Numbered from the stretch's first letter, positions 27,406-39,912 are shown. The stretch is DNA of 46,987 bases from a candidate division WWE3 bacterium CG_4_9_14_0_2_um_filter_35_11 (GCA_002789015.1 PFSJ01000003.1:1-46987), one strand, 5' to 3'. The notes: a model not told the origin generated them from the letters alone. Translations and numbers: made by a program.

Positions 27406-28692
27406 TTATAGCACGGACGCAATGTTTTTGACATTATCGGGGTACCTTATATTCGTGAAACCTAATGCCTTTGCTTCCTTGATTCTTCTGTCCGAAGCAA
27501 CTACCTTTCTGACCTCACCAGTTAATCCAACTTCTCCAAAATAGGCCGATTCCTTCGGAATCGGCCTGCCTTTGTAAGATGAAATGATTGCAGCACAAAC
27601 AGCTAAATCAACAGCAGGTTCCTTAACATTAAGGCCTGAAGCTACATTCACATAAACATCTTGATCTATCAAATTTATGTTCAAGCATTTTTGTATAACC
27701 GCACACAAAAGCTGTAAACGGTTCAAACTATATCCGCTAACAGCACGTTTTGGATATCCAAAAGAGGTTTTTGTAGTTAAAGCTTGAATTTCGATACACA
27801 AAGGACGACTTCCCTCTAAAACAATCGCGGTGGCAGAACCACTTTTTGGGACACCCTCCTCACCCAATAATAATTTCCCAGGATTTTCCACACCACAAAG
27901 TCCATCTGGCTGCATCTGAAAAATTCCAACTTCTGAATCGTCTCCAAAACGGTTTTTATGAACTCGTAACATTCTAAAAAGATGCGATTTATCGCCTTCC
28001 AAATACAAAACGGTATCAACCATATGCTCTAAGATTTTAGGGCCGGCAATCGAACCCTCCTTGGTAATATGTCCAATAATTATAGTTGAAAAACCATTAG
28101 ACTTAGTTGTATTCACGATTTTAGCTGCACATTCCCTAACTTGTGTAACAGAACCAGCCCTTGATGGAATCTCTTCACTTTCCATAACTTGTATTGAATC
28201 TACAATCAAAAGCTTCTGCCCGATATCTACCAAAGCGTCGTCGATTGAATTTGTAGACATAATATTAACGTCATCGCTTGATATTCCAAGTCTTTTTGAT
28301 CTAAGTGCAATCTGTGATTCGGATTCTTCTCCTGAAACATACAAAACCTTTTTTGTAAAAAGTCCAGCAAGTTGCAGTAACAAAGTTGACTTTCCAACTC
28401 CCGGAGTTCCTCCTAAAAGAATAACTTGTCCAGAAACTAGGCCTCCGCCTAAGGTTCTATCAAGTTCAGCTATTCCAGTTGGAATTCGACTTTGCTCAGA
28501 AGTATTGATATCGCTCAATTTTTTAGGAGATTTTTTAGCCCTGTTCAAACTTTTTGAAGCCTTACCAAAAGAAACATGAGTTGACCTTTCATAAGAATTC
28601 CAAGCACTACATGACCTACACTGACCCTCCCACCTTGGAGATTCATATCCACACTCTCTACAAACAAAGATTTCCTTAGTCTTACTTGGCAT
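27406..28692 (-). CDS. radA: DNA repair protein RadA
   Basis: FVCRECGYESPRWEGQCRSCSAWNSY zinc finger; GGTPGVGKSTLLLQLA; KNRFGDDSEVGIFQM; GEVGLTGEVR. Confidence 0.94.
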   Translation of the reverse strand: MPSKTKEIFVCRECGYESPRWEGQCRSCSAWNSYERSTHVSFGKASKSLNRAKKSPKKLSDINTSEQSRIPTGIAELDRTLGGGLVSGQVILLGGTPGVGKSTLLLQLAGLFTKKVLYVSGEESESQIALRSKRLGISSDDVNIMSTNSIDDALVDIGQKLLIVDSIQVMESEEIPSRAGSVTQVRECAAKIVNTTKSNGFSTIIIGHITKEGSIAGPKILEHMVDTVLYLEGDKSHLFRMLRVHKNRFGDDSEVGIFQMQPDGLCGVENPGKLLLGEEGVPKSGSATAIVLEGSRPLCIEIQALTTKTSFGYPKRAVSGYSLNRLQLLCAVIQKCLNINLIDQDVYVNVASGLNVKEPAVDLAVCAAIISSYKGRPIPKESAYFGEVGLTGEVRKVVASDRRIKEAKALGFTNIRYPDNVKNIASVL

Positions 28693-28712
28693 AGATTTTT
28701 GAAATATTAATT

Positions 28713-30845
28713 TTAACTATCAAATGACAAAGCATCATCCTTACATGATACCTTGATTTCAGAAATATCCTTAGACCTTAAAAGCATCTTTGAAATTGGA
28801 TCAATCAAATTTCTATTTATGACGCGTCTAAGTTCTCTTGCTCCATACTCAGTACCGGCTTTTTTTACCAAATATCTCTTTACTGAAACCGGAACTTTCA
28901 AAAATATATTTCTTGAAAACAAGCTTTTTGTAATCGGCAAAATCATTGAATCTGCAATTTTTAATAAAGATTTCTGATCTAATGGTTCGAAAATAATAAT
29001 CTCATCAAACCTATTTAGAAATTCAGGCTTTAATTGTTTCTTTAAAAAAGATCTTAGATCTGATTTCCAATGACTACCTTTAACACTCGCAAATCCCATA
29101 TCGTTTGAATTGATTAAATTTGCGCCATGATTACTTGTCATTAAAATTATCACTTCTTCAAATGAGACCATCTCCCCGGTATTACTTCTAATCTCAGCCT
29201 CATCCATAATGTGTAATAGAGAATTTAAAACATCTGGATGAGCCTTATCTATCTCATCGAAAAGAACTACAGAATTTGGGTTTTCAGAAACAAAATCGCA
29301 AAGAGAAGCGCCATCATCATATCCAATATACCCAGGAGGAGCACCAAACAATTTTGAGACAGTATGCTTTTCGGAATATTCAGTCATATCTATTCTCAAA
29401 AAACTATCAGGTTGCTTTTTTGTACCTTCTTTGTACCCAAAAAGCTGCCTTGCCAAAACCTTTGAAAGTTGAGTTTTACCTACACCTGTCGGACCCAAAA
29501 ACAAAAATGCGCCAACAGGACGCGGTTCACTATGAAGCTTTAAGCTTGAAACCCTTAGCGAGCTGACTAATAAAGAAATTGCGTTCTCTTGCCCAATAAT
29601 TTCTTTATTAAGCGTGTCCTCAAGGGTTTCAAGCTTGTCATTTAATATTTTGCTTGTTGAATACCTATCTTTTGAATCCAAAACCTGACCATTGAAAAAT
29701 GTGTCAACGTCTAAAGCAGTAATAATGTTCGATTCCGAAGATGGATCTAATGAACTGCTTGCAACATGTCTTTTGTATGTTGATAAAAGATCCATCATTT
29801 TTATTCCAGAACCAGGCATAACATCACTATTGGTTAAGTCGGATTTGCTAATTTCAATAACCTTGCTTATAGCGTCGTAAGAAAAGTCTATTTTGTCTTT
29901 TTTCCGAATTTGCTTTGCATAATCAAGTAAAATTTCTTTAACTTCTTTATCATTTTGATCATCTAGAAAAATGACGTTCCACATCTTTGAAATTGGACTT
30001 TCCCAAAACTTCTCACTATTGTCGTCTCTTGCGGCGCCAACGAATAAAATATCATTAGTAAGATAAGCTGATTCGATACCAACAAAAAAATTAACACCAT
30101 AGTTGAGATCATCAAAAAACAGAATTGTTTTTGTATACTGATCCTTATCCGTCTCAGCAATACTTGAAAAAAGGCTCGATAAAACACCACCTTGTAACGT
30201 ATTATTTTCAAGTGGCAATGAATTTACTAAGCTTGACAGTTTGATTCCAAGAATTCTTGAACCAATAAGTTCATTTGGAACGTCTTTCTCAACAATTTTT
30301 CTTGCAAGCTCCCTCATCAGAGTTGTTTTACCAGACCCGGAGCCACCAATTAATAATGTAGGTTTTCCTCCAGTAGTCGATAAATTCACCATTAGATGAA
30401 TTAATTCTTTTGATCTACCAGTCAATATTGGTTGCTTTTCTTTTTTTGCTAATTCAGTAAAATCCTCAACGAACTTACTTAAGTGGCCATTTTTTGAAGC
30501 ATGCGATTTAAGATTAATTTTCCGTTTTGCGTGATAATATTTCTGAACATCCATACCAAGTAGCAAAGCTAAAAGTAAGTGCTGGATTTCAACTGTTTTT
30601 GAATCAGCAACGTATGCTTCACTATATGCATTTATTATCCAATCTGAAATATCGATTTTTTTTCTTGATTTTGTGGAGATTTTTAGCTCACGAAGCACTT
30701 CTGCTATTTCTTCGCCTTCCTCTGCAATAAGGGAAACAACGTCACCGACTTTTACATTCTTTATTTCCGAAAAATCAGGGTTTAAGTCTCTAAGTAACTT
30801 AATACTTCTATCTGACAAACGGTCAAGTATATCGGTTTTCCCCAT
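28713..30845 (-). CDS. Clp-family AAA+ ATPase (ClpA/B/C-like)
   Basis: D1 IGGSGSGKTTLMRELA; D2 FLFLGPTGVGKTQLSKVLARQLFG...VVLFDEIDKAHPDVLNSLLHIMDEAEIRSNTGEMVSFEEVIILMTSNHGA. Confidence 0.88.
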   Translation of the reverse strand: MGKTDILDRLSDRSIKLLRDLNPDFSEIKNVKVGDVVSLIAEEGEEIAEVLRELKISTKSRKKIDISDWIINAYSEAYVADSKTVEIQHLLLALLLGMDVQKYYHAKRKINLKSHASKNGHLSKFVEDFTELAKKEKQPILTGRSKELIHLMVNLSTTGGKPTLLIGGSGSGKTTLMRELARKIVEKDVPNELIGSRILGIKLSSLVNSLPLENNTLQGGVLSSLFSSIAETDKDQYTKTILFFDDLNYGVNFFVGIESAYLTNDILFVGAARDDNSEKFWESPISKMWNVIFLDDQNDKEVKEILLDYAKQIRKKDKIDFSYDAISKVIEISKSDLTNSDVMPGSGIKMMDLLSTYKRHVASSSLDPSSESNIITALDVDTFFNGQVLDSKDRYSTSKILNDKLETLEDTLNKEIIGQENAISLLVSSLRVSSLKLHSEPRPVGAFLFLGPTGVGKTQLSKVLARQLFGYKEGTKKQPDSFLRIDMTEYSEKHTVSKLFGAPPGYIGYDDGASLCDFVSENPNSVVLFDEIDKAHPDVLNSLLHIMDEAEIRSNTGEMVSFEEVIILMTSNHGANLINSNDMGFASVKGSHWKSDLRSFLKKQLKPEFLNRFDEIIIFEPLDQKSLLKIADSMILPITKSLFSRNIFLKVPVSVKRYLVKKAGTEYGARELRRVINRNLIDPISKMLLRSKDISEIKVSCKDDALSFDS

Positions 30846-30857
30846 TTAAATTGCGCC

Positions 30858-31952
30858 TTATCTATAGATCTTCGAATCCTCAATCTGTCTTATACTTAAT
30901 GCGAGCTTCCGATCTTTAGAATCAACGTTAACTACAACGGCCTCAACTTCATCTCCAACATTTAATGGACCAACTGTTTCCGAAATATGAATAAGACCAT
31001 CAAGCCCTGGTTCAAGCTCTATAAATGCGCCGAATGGAACAACCTTAGAAACATTAGCTTTAATGCGTTTTCCAAGTGGATATCTCTCTTCAACTTTATT
31101 CCAAGGATTATCCTTTAGTTCTTTGACTGACAAAGCTATCTTATCTTCATCTTTTCCAATTACTTTAACTTTTATTGAATCACCTGGCTTGTAATAATCC
31201 TTTGGTGCCGAAACCTTTTCCCATGCGATTTCTGAAATATGGACTAATCCATCAACGCCACCAAGATCAACTAAAACTCCATATGGCAAAACAGTTGAAA
31301 CTGTTCCGTCAACAACATCGCCTTCTTTTACTTCTGCTAATCTTCGATCTTTTGAAGCAGCCTCTTCCTTTGACATTACTTCTTTTTCTGACATTACTAA
31401 TCTATTTTTCTCGGCATTTATTTCTATAATTTTGACTTCCATCGTGGAACCTTTTAATCCACCAAGATTTTGTGCTGTGTCAGAATTATTTCCTTCAGCC
31501 ATTGCAATATTAAATTGTTCAAAATGTACACGATTTAAGTGACTAATCGGGACAAAACCTCTTTGTCCATTTGTATCAACAATCAAACCACCTTTTAAGT
31601 AATCTATTACAGTAACTTCAATTGGCTCGCCTGATTCATAAACTACTTCTAATGATGACCAATTATGCTGAGATTTAGCTTTCTTAAGTGAAAGTATTAA
31701 ATTACCCTGCCTATTTTCTGGTTGAATAACAATTGAAGTGATTTTATCTCCAACTTTTACATCTCTATCTGGCAAAAGTTTTAGCTCTTCTGTTGGAATC
31801 ATTCCTTCTGATTTTGCACCAACATCAACTAAAACATACTTCCTATCTATTGAAACAATAGTACCTTCAACTATATTTCCAGGTCCAAAAGTTCTAACCT
31901 GCTTTGAATGTTTTTTTATTAACTCTGATAAATTATTCTGGGAATCTGACAT
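30858..31952 (-). CDS. rpsA: S1 RNA-binding domain protein (ribosomal protein S1-like)
   Basis: Repeated S1 motifs, e.g. GNIVEGTIVSIDRKYVLVDVGAKSEGMIP; GDVVDGTVSTVLPYGVLVDLGGVDGLVHISEIAW; FGAFIELEPGLDGLIHISE. Confidence 0.9.
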   Translation of the reverse strand: MSDSQNNLSELIKKHSKQVRTFGPGNIVEGTIVSIDRKYVLVDVGAKSEGMIPTEELKLLPDRDVKVGDKITSIVIQPENRQGNLILSLKKAKSQHNWSSLEVVYESGEPIEVTVIDYLKGGLIVDTNGQRGFVPISHLNRVHFEQFNIAMAEGNNSDTAQNLGGLKGSTMEVKIIEINAEKNRLVMSEKEVMSKEEAASKDRRLAEVKEGDVVDGTVSTVLPYGVLVDLGGVDGLVHISEIAWEKVSAPKDYYKPGDSIKVKVIGKDEDKIALSVKELKDNPWNKVEERYPLGKRIKANVSKVVPFGAFIELEPGLDGLIHISETVGPLNVGDEVEAVVVNVDSKDRKLALSIRQIEDSKIYR

Positions 31953-31980
31953 GACATGTAAAAAACTATATAAACTATGA

Positions 31981-32009
31981 GGGTAGCCCCTGCTTCGCAG
32001 GGGCTACCC
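31981..32009. repeat. GGGTAGCCC/GGGCTACCC palindromic repeat, copy 2
   Basis: gggtagcccctgc-ttc-gcaggggctaccc, perfect 13-bp arms; then a second hairpin tgcaggc-gga-gcctgca at 32013-32029. Confidence 0.9.
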
Positions 32010-32045
32010 CCTTGCAGGCGGAGCCTGCATTCATTCTACTGAGCA

Positions 32046-32169
32046 TAATGCTGGCGACGAGCTATCTTCGCATTTCGTTGCCAAAACACTATTTTCGCCG
32101 CTGACATGTTTAACGACTCTGTTCGGAATGGGAAGAGGTTGTTCCACGTCGCTAGAATCACCAGCATTA
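32046..32169 (-). rRNA. rrf: 5S rRNA
   Basis: Minus TAATGCTGG...CCAGCATTA terminal stem; CGACGTGGAACAACCTCTTCCCATTCCGAACAGAGTCGTTAAAC. Confidence 0.92.
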
Positions 32170-32207
32170 CACTCACTAGATAGGGGCGGGACAAAGTCCC
32201 GCTTCCT

Positions 32208-32246
32208 CAGAGGGTAGCCCCTGGCAAAGCCAGGGGCTACCCTCTG
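32208..32246. repeat. GGGTAGCCC/GGGCTACCC palindromic repeat, copy 3, in the 23S-5S spacer
   Basis: CAGAGGGTAGCCCCTGGC-AAA-GCCAGGGGCTACCCTCTG, perfect 18-bp arms; adjacent hairpin GCGGGAC-AAA-GTCCCGC at 32186-32202. Confidence 0.92.
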
Positions 32247-32334
32247 TTCCCTCCCTAAATACTGAATAGATTATTTGTCAACTACCTCAACCTTACAGTC
32301 AAGGTATGCTGAAATGCTCGCTTTCAGCGCGCAT

Positions 32335-35325
<2,991 letters not shown>

Positions 35326-35379
35326 ACAACAATCTATTCAGTTGTTAAAGAGCGAAAATCCGCATTTTATATGCTCATT

Positions 35380-35455
35380 TGGTGGACCGAATGGGATTCG
35401 AACCCATGACCTCTACATTGCAAATGTAGCGCTCTACCAACTGAGCTACCGGCCC
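35380..35455 (-). tRNA. tRNA-Ala(TGC), CCA encoded
   Basis: Minus GGGCCGGTAGCTCAGTTGGTAGAGCGCTACATTTGCAATGTAGAGGTCATGGGTTCGAATCCCATTCGGTCCACCA. Confidence 0.95.
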
Positions 35456-35577
35456 TCAATCCTGCCGGCTTTTCGAAAAAGCCATAAGGCCTTACGATAT
35501 ATAATAATGAAGACACCATAAATGGTATCTTCCTATCAGGCTTAACAACACAGTCTATACTGCAAAGAAAAACCATG

Positions 35578-35606
35578 ATAATACGGAATGTTAAGAGGTT
35601 GTACAA
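35578..35606 (-). promoter_or_regulatory. Putative promoter for the tRNA-Ala-23S-5S unit
   Basis: Minus TTGTAC-17 bp-TATTAT, about 120 nt upstream of tRNA-Ala. Confidence 0.45.
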
Positions 35607-35660
35607 CAACATTAACTGTATGGTCGAAAATATACTACAGCTAATACGAATTTACAATAG

Positions 35661-35689
35661 GGGTAGCCCTTTTAATAAAAGGGCTACCC
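35661..35689. repeat. GGGTAGCCC/GGGCTACCC palindromic repeat, copy 4
   Basis: gggtagccctttta-a-taaaagggctaccc; between tRNA-Ala and galU. Confidence 0.9.
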
Positions 35690-35700
35690 TGTTTGAGCGT

Positions 35701-35730
35701 TTGACATGCAGACAACCTTCAATGTATATT
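35701..35730 (+). promoter_or_regulatory. Putative promoter of galU
   Basis: TTGACA-18 bp-TATATT; predicted TSS about 2 nt before ATG 35739. Confidence 0.65.
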
Positions 35731-35738
35731 TCTTTGCA

Positions 35739-36632
35739 ATGGAAAAACAAAAAGTCAAAAAAGCCGTTTTAACGGATGCAGGTTACGCAACAAGATTTCT
35801 TCCTATTACAAAAACGCTTCCTAAATCAATGATTCCAATTTTGGACAAGCCAATAACTCACTATATCGTTGAAGAATGTATGATTGCCGGAATAACAGAA
35901 ATAATAATCGTAGCCACAGAAGAAGGCAAATCCATATACGAAGACTATTTTCACAATACAGTTCAGCATATTTACCAACAACTTCAAAAGCAAGGAAAAG
36001 AAGAAAGATTTAGGAAAGTAAGCCAGGTTTTCAGTCTTCCTAACATAATCGTTATTACACAAGACAAAAATCTCCCATATGGAAATGGATCACCTGCTAT
36101 CGTGGCACTTCCATATATTTCTGGAGAACCTTTTATTTATGCATACACAGATGACATGGTATTTGGAAATTCATCAGTAAAAGAGCTGATAGACGTTTAC
36201 AATAATTCTGGTGAAGATGTGCGAGCAGTCATAGCTGTAAAAGACATCCCAGATATCGATGTTACAAAATACGGAATAACTAAAATAAAAGAAGACACAG
36301 AAAACGAACTAGACTATATAATCGAAAAACCAACGCCTGAAGAAGCGCCATCAAGACTCGTTAGCTTTGGAAGATACCTTTTCACACCAGATATTTTCAA
36401 TTATTTATCACCATCCAAAGACAACCTTGGAAAAGACGATGAATTATGGACAGTCGATGCAATTCACCGAATGGCAAAGAAACAAAAAGTATTAGTAAAA
36501 CCAATAAGTGGAGCATGGAAAACAACAGGAGATCCTGTCAACTATCTTCAAACATCAATAGATTTCGCACTTGATAACCCGGAATACAATGGGAAATTTA
36601 AAGAATACCTTAAATCAAAGATAAACGGTTAG
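35739..36632 (+). CDS. galU: UTP-glucose-1-phosphate uridylyltransferase-like nucleotidyltransferase
   Basis: KKAVLTDAGYATRFLPITKTLPKSMIPILDKPITHYIVEECMIAGITEIIIV...LGKDDELWTVDAI. Start taken at MEKQKVKK. Confidence 0.85.
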   Translation: MEKQKVKKAVLTDAGYATRFLPITKTLPKSMIPILDKPITHYIVEECMIAGITEIIIVATEEGKSIYEDYFHNTVQHIYQQLQKQGKEERFRKVSQVFSLPNIIVITQDKNLPYGNGSPAIVALPYISGEPFIYAYTDDMVFGNSSVKELIDVYNNSGEDVRAVIAVKDIPDIDVTKYGITKIKEDTENELDYIIEKPTPEEAPSRLVSFGRYLFTPDIFNYLSPSKDNLGKDDELWTVDAIHRMAKKQKVLVKPISGAWKTTGDPVNYLQTSIDFALDNPEYNGKFKEYLKSKING

Positions 36633-37696
36633 TAGATGCTTTCAATTCCTATCTTCTTTTCGTTATTAAGCCTATCCATTTCGTTTTTCATTAAAAGCAT
36701 ACCTTCATTTGGACTCGTTTGAATAACATCCTCAATTTGATACGACTTGCCCTCTCTAATCAAATTCGAAACCGCATGATTCACAAACATAATTTCCTGA
36801 ACTGGAAGTCTGCCCCTTCCACCTATTTTCTTAACCAAAACCTGTGAAATAACAGCACGCAAAGTATCTGCAAGTAATGTTCTTATTTCATCTTTTCCTT
36901 CATCTGGAAATACATCAACAAGCCTATCAATAGTTTTTGATGCCGAATTTGTATGCAAAGACGCAAAAACTAAATGACCAGTTTCCGCCGCAGTTATGGC
37001 TAATTCGATTGTTTCCATATCTCTCATTTCCCCAACCATAATTACATCCGGATCTTCCCTTAAAGCCGATCTTAAAGCACTTGAAAAACTTTTTGTATGC
37101 TTTCCAACTTCGCGCTGGCTAACAAGACCCTTTAAATTATTGCTATGTATGAATTCAATAGGGTCTTCAATTGTAATTATATGATCAGGACGATTTGTAT
37201 TGATATAATTCAATAAGGCAGCCAGCGTTGAAGTTTTCCCGGATCCAGTTGGTCCAGTTACCAACACAAGACCATTTTTATATTGAGTTGATTCCAAGAT
37301 AGATTCATTCAAACCAAGTTCAGAAATTGTCGGAATTTTAACTGGAATAACCCTAAAAGTCGCTCCCAGTCCACCACTATGAAAATAGTAATTCACACGA
37401 AATCTTGATACACCAGATATTTCATATGAAAAGTCGACATTTGAATGTTTTTTCAAATGATCCTTCTCATCTACGCTAATTATTTCGTACAAAATAGTAT
37501 CAAGCGTCTTTGCGTCAAATTGATCAGTCGAGATACGAATTAAATCTCCATCCAATCTGCCAATAACTGGAACATTTGGGACAACATGAAGGTCACTAAA
37601 TCCGTTTTCAAAGATATATGAAAGATACTTATCAATAGCAGGCATTAAACCGATTCTATCATTTCTAAGAGGGTTTTTGATATATGAGAATAACAC
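36629..37696 (-). CDS. pilT: PilT-family twitching motility ATPase
   Basis: GLVLVTGPTGSGKTSTLAALLNYIN...HIITIEDPIEFIH...ALREDPDVIMVGEMRDMETIELAITAAETGHLVFASLHTNSA. Confidence 0.92.
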   Translation of the reverse strand: MLFSYIKNPLRNDRIGLMPAIDKYLSYIFENGFSDLHVVPNVPVIGRLDGDLIRISTDQFDAKTLDTILYEIISVDEKDHLKKHSNVDFSYEISGVSRFRVNYYFHSGGLGATFRVIPVKIPTISELGLNESILESTQYKNGLVLVTGPTGSGKTSTLAALLNYINTNRPDHIITIEDPIEFIHSNNLKGLVSQREVGKHTKSFSSALRSALREDPDVIMVGEMRDMETIELAITAAETGHLVFASLHTNSASKTIDRLVDVFPDEGKDEIRTLLADTLRAVISQVLVKKIGGRGRLPVQEIMFVNHAVSNLIREGKSYQIEDVIQTSPNEGMLLMKNEMDRLNNEKKIGIESIY

Positions 37697-38270
37697 GATC
37701 CTGCCCGCTTAATGAATATTTGTATTCCTCGGTTTTTATTAAGGAAAGTTCTTCGCAAACATCATCTCCAGCTTTTATTTCTTCTTCGTTTAGCATTTTA
37801 TACGCAACAATGTATCCGTCCCTAGAAACAAATTCGACCGCAGATCTCAACAATTCAGGCAAATACTTTACTGCACGTGCTAAAACGATTTCAAACTTGC
37901 GGTCAATATCTTCCGCCCTTGTCCAAATTGTTTGGACATTTTCTAAACCCAATTCTTTTGAAAACGCATTAACAACTTCAACTTTCTTTCTAGTCGAATC
38001 AACAAGCGAAAATTTTGAAGTAGAAAGCATCACAGCCAAAGGAAGGCCAGGAAAACCAGCTCCAGTTCCATAATCCATATATGAAAACTTCTTGCCAGCA
38101 TGAGACTTAAAAAATTCGGTATTCAAAAGCTCCAAAGAATCCAAGATGTGCTTTTCCCAAATTCCGTCAAAATCACGAATTGCTGTGATATTAACTACCT
38201 TTGATTTTTCTTCGACTAAATGTGCGAGTTTTTTCAGTTTTAAATCTTGTTCTTCAGAAAAAGAAATCAT
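37665..38270 (-). CDS. rsmG: 16S rRNA (guanine-N7) methyltransferase RsmG
   Basis: VVNITAIRDFDGIWEKHILDSLELL...YMDYGTGAGFPGLPLAVML...LVDSTRKKVEVVNAF. Confidence 0.92.
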   Translation of the reverse strand: MISFSEEQDLKLKKLAHLVEEKSKVVNITAIRDFDGIWEKHILDSLELLNTEFFKSHAGKKFSYMDYGTGAGFPGLPLAVMLSTSKFSLVDSTRKKVEVVNAFSKELGLENVQTIWTRAEDIDRKFEIVLARAVKYLPELLRSAVEFVSRDGYIVAYKMLNEEEIKAGDDVCEELSLIKTEEYKYSLSGQDRVILIYQKPS

Positions 38271-38304
38271 ATTAGTTCAATTCTAACTTGTAAATTTACA
38301 ATAT

Positions 38305-39282
38305 CTAAACCTCGCTTATTACGTCAAATCCCTTAAAGCTTCCGGTGACTGAAACTCCTAAAACTTTCTTTGCTATTCCCTTTTGTTTTAAACTTTTTGC
38401 GGTCTCGTTCAAAGTAGCACCAGAGCCAATTGCATCATCGATTATTAAAACAATATTAAACGACCTTTGGTCATCTACCACAATGGTTGATTTTGCGTTT
38501 TCGATACGATCCTCAAGTTTAGATAATGTTTTTTGAGGGACAGAAACTTCATTCCCAACTTTGACAATTTTCACCTGTGGCAATTTCAAATTTAATGACC
38601 TCGCAAATTCTTTTATAAATTGCGTTTCACGCTTAACCGTAGGAGGAATAAATCCCACGGCATCGACCTTCTTAGTTTTTATAAAATTTTTGATTCTGGC
38701 ATTAACCTCATCAGATATATCCGATATCAATTTTTTATTTTGGCTTTGTTTTGCATATAACAATTTCTGCCCAAGTTTTGTTTTACCAAACCGCTCAATA
38801 CTATAAAAATCCAAATAGTAAACTTCATTCAAAAAAACTTCGGCAAAAGACGATTTAAACTTTTTCATCCCATCTATAAGCCCGAATTCATTAAAGTATT
38901 TTTTGTATTTTTGCAAAATTGATTTGTAATCCTGTGCACTTTTTTCTAGTGGTAAATTTCTTTTTTCACACCACTTCACAAAGCCATCGAAACCTTGTTC
39001 TATCTTTCCAGTTGGAGTTATATGAAAAAAATGTTCTTCGATAATCGGATATTCAATATTATCTGGAATTTGTGGACTATCATTAACAAAAACTGGGACC
39101 TCGGATACCATATAATAAACCCTAGGCGGAGCACCCTTTTTAATAAGCTTCCCATTATTTACCAAGTTCTTGAGCTGTTTAAAAACAGCTCTACTGGAAA
39201 TTCCTAGGTAATTCGTAAGCTCAAAGGCCGAGGCCTCTCCTTTACTTAATATGTATGCAATTATCTTTTTTGAAGTTTTCAT
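38305..39282 (-). CDS. HTH and phosphoribosyltransferase fusion protein
   Basis: N-terminal winged-HTH-like KKIIAYILSKGEASAFELTNYLGISSRAVFKQLKNLVNNGKLIKKG; C-terminal VLIIDDAIGSGATLNETAKSLKQKG (PRPP loop). Confidence 0.8.
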   Translation of the reverse strand: MKTSKKIIAYILSKGEASAFELTNYLGISSRAVFKQLKNLVNNGKLIKKGAPPRVYYMVSEVPVFVNDSPQIPDNIEYPIIEEHFFHITPTGKIEQGFDGFVKWCEKRNLPLEKSAQDYKSILQKYKKYFNEFGLIDGMKKFKSSFAEVFLNEVYYLDFYSIERFGKTKLGQKLLYAKQSQNKKLISDISDEVNARIKNFIKTKKVDAVGFIPPTVKRETQFIKEFARSLNLKLPQVKIVKVGNEVSVPQKTLSKLEDRIENAKSTIVVDDQRSFNIVLIIDDAIGSGATLNETAKSLKQKGIAKKVLGVSVTGSFKGFDVISEV

Positions 39283-39288
39283 GGACTG

Positions 39289-39328
39289 ATTATACCAAAA
39301 TAGTTCATAGTTGACCATGAACTATGAA
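39289..39328 (-). promoter_or_regulatory. Promoter/operator of the HTH-PRTase gene
   Basis: Minus TATAAT 6 nt before ATG 39282; inverted repeat TTCATAGTT-N7-AACTATGAA (39304-39328) over the -35 region. Confidence 0.5.
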
Positions 39329-39898
39329 CCCACCCGGCCTTAAAATTTCCAGCTTATCTCCATTGAATTTCGCTAAGGTAGAAGAAACGCCTTCGCAAAC
39401 ACCTCCATCGACATAAAAATCTACATCATCCCCAAAAATTGCGATTGCTTCATCCATATTTTTTACGGTCGGAGCATTTTGTAAATTTGCAGATGGCGCA
39501 ACCAAAGGTCCGGTTTTACGAATAATATCCAACAACCATTCATCTTTAGGCATTCGTATTGCCAAAGAATTTGTTCCGCGATAAAGATATTCAAACTTAC
39601 TATCGCTACATTCAAAGATTAAACTCAAAGATCCAGGCCAATATTTGTTAACAACCTCCAATTGAAAGTTGGAAACCTCAATCCCAAAAACCTCCAAATC
39701 TTTAATATCCGATATTAAAATAATAAAAGGCTTATCCAAATCACGTTTCTTAATCGAATAAATTCTTTCAACAGCGGTTGGATTAAGAGCACAAGCAAAA
39801 AAACCATAAACAGTATCACTAGGCATAATAGAAACGGAACCGGAAAAGAGTTTGCTTGAAATTTCAGAGATATTGGATTTAGAGATTTTCATGTACAA
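39305..39898 (-). CDS. tsaC: Threonylcarbamoyl-AMP synthase (Sua5/YrdC/YciO family)
   Basis: SIMPSDTVYGFFACALNPTAVERIYSIKKRDLDKPFIILIS...NKYWPGSLSLIFE...AIRMPKDEWLLDIIRKTGPLVAPSANLQ. Confidence 0.9.
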   Translation of the reverse strand: MYMKISKSNISEISSKLFSGSVSIMPSDTVYGFFACALNPTAVERIYSIKKRDLDKPFIILISDIKDLEVFGIEVSNFQLEVVNKYWPGSLSLIFECSDSKFEYLYRGTNSLAIRMPKDEWLLDIIRKTGPLVAPSANLQNAPTVKNMDEAIAIFGDDVDFYVDGGVCEGVSSTLAKFNGDKLEILRPGGFIVHGQL

Positions 39899-39912
39899 GA
39901 CATAACTTTATC

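Noticed and set aside
35367-35612. 81-aa minus-strand ORF ending AGSSVGRALHLQCRGHGFESHSVHQ
   Set aside because: Classic spurious translation of a tRNA gene (tRNA-Ala).
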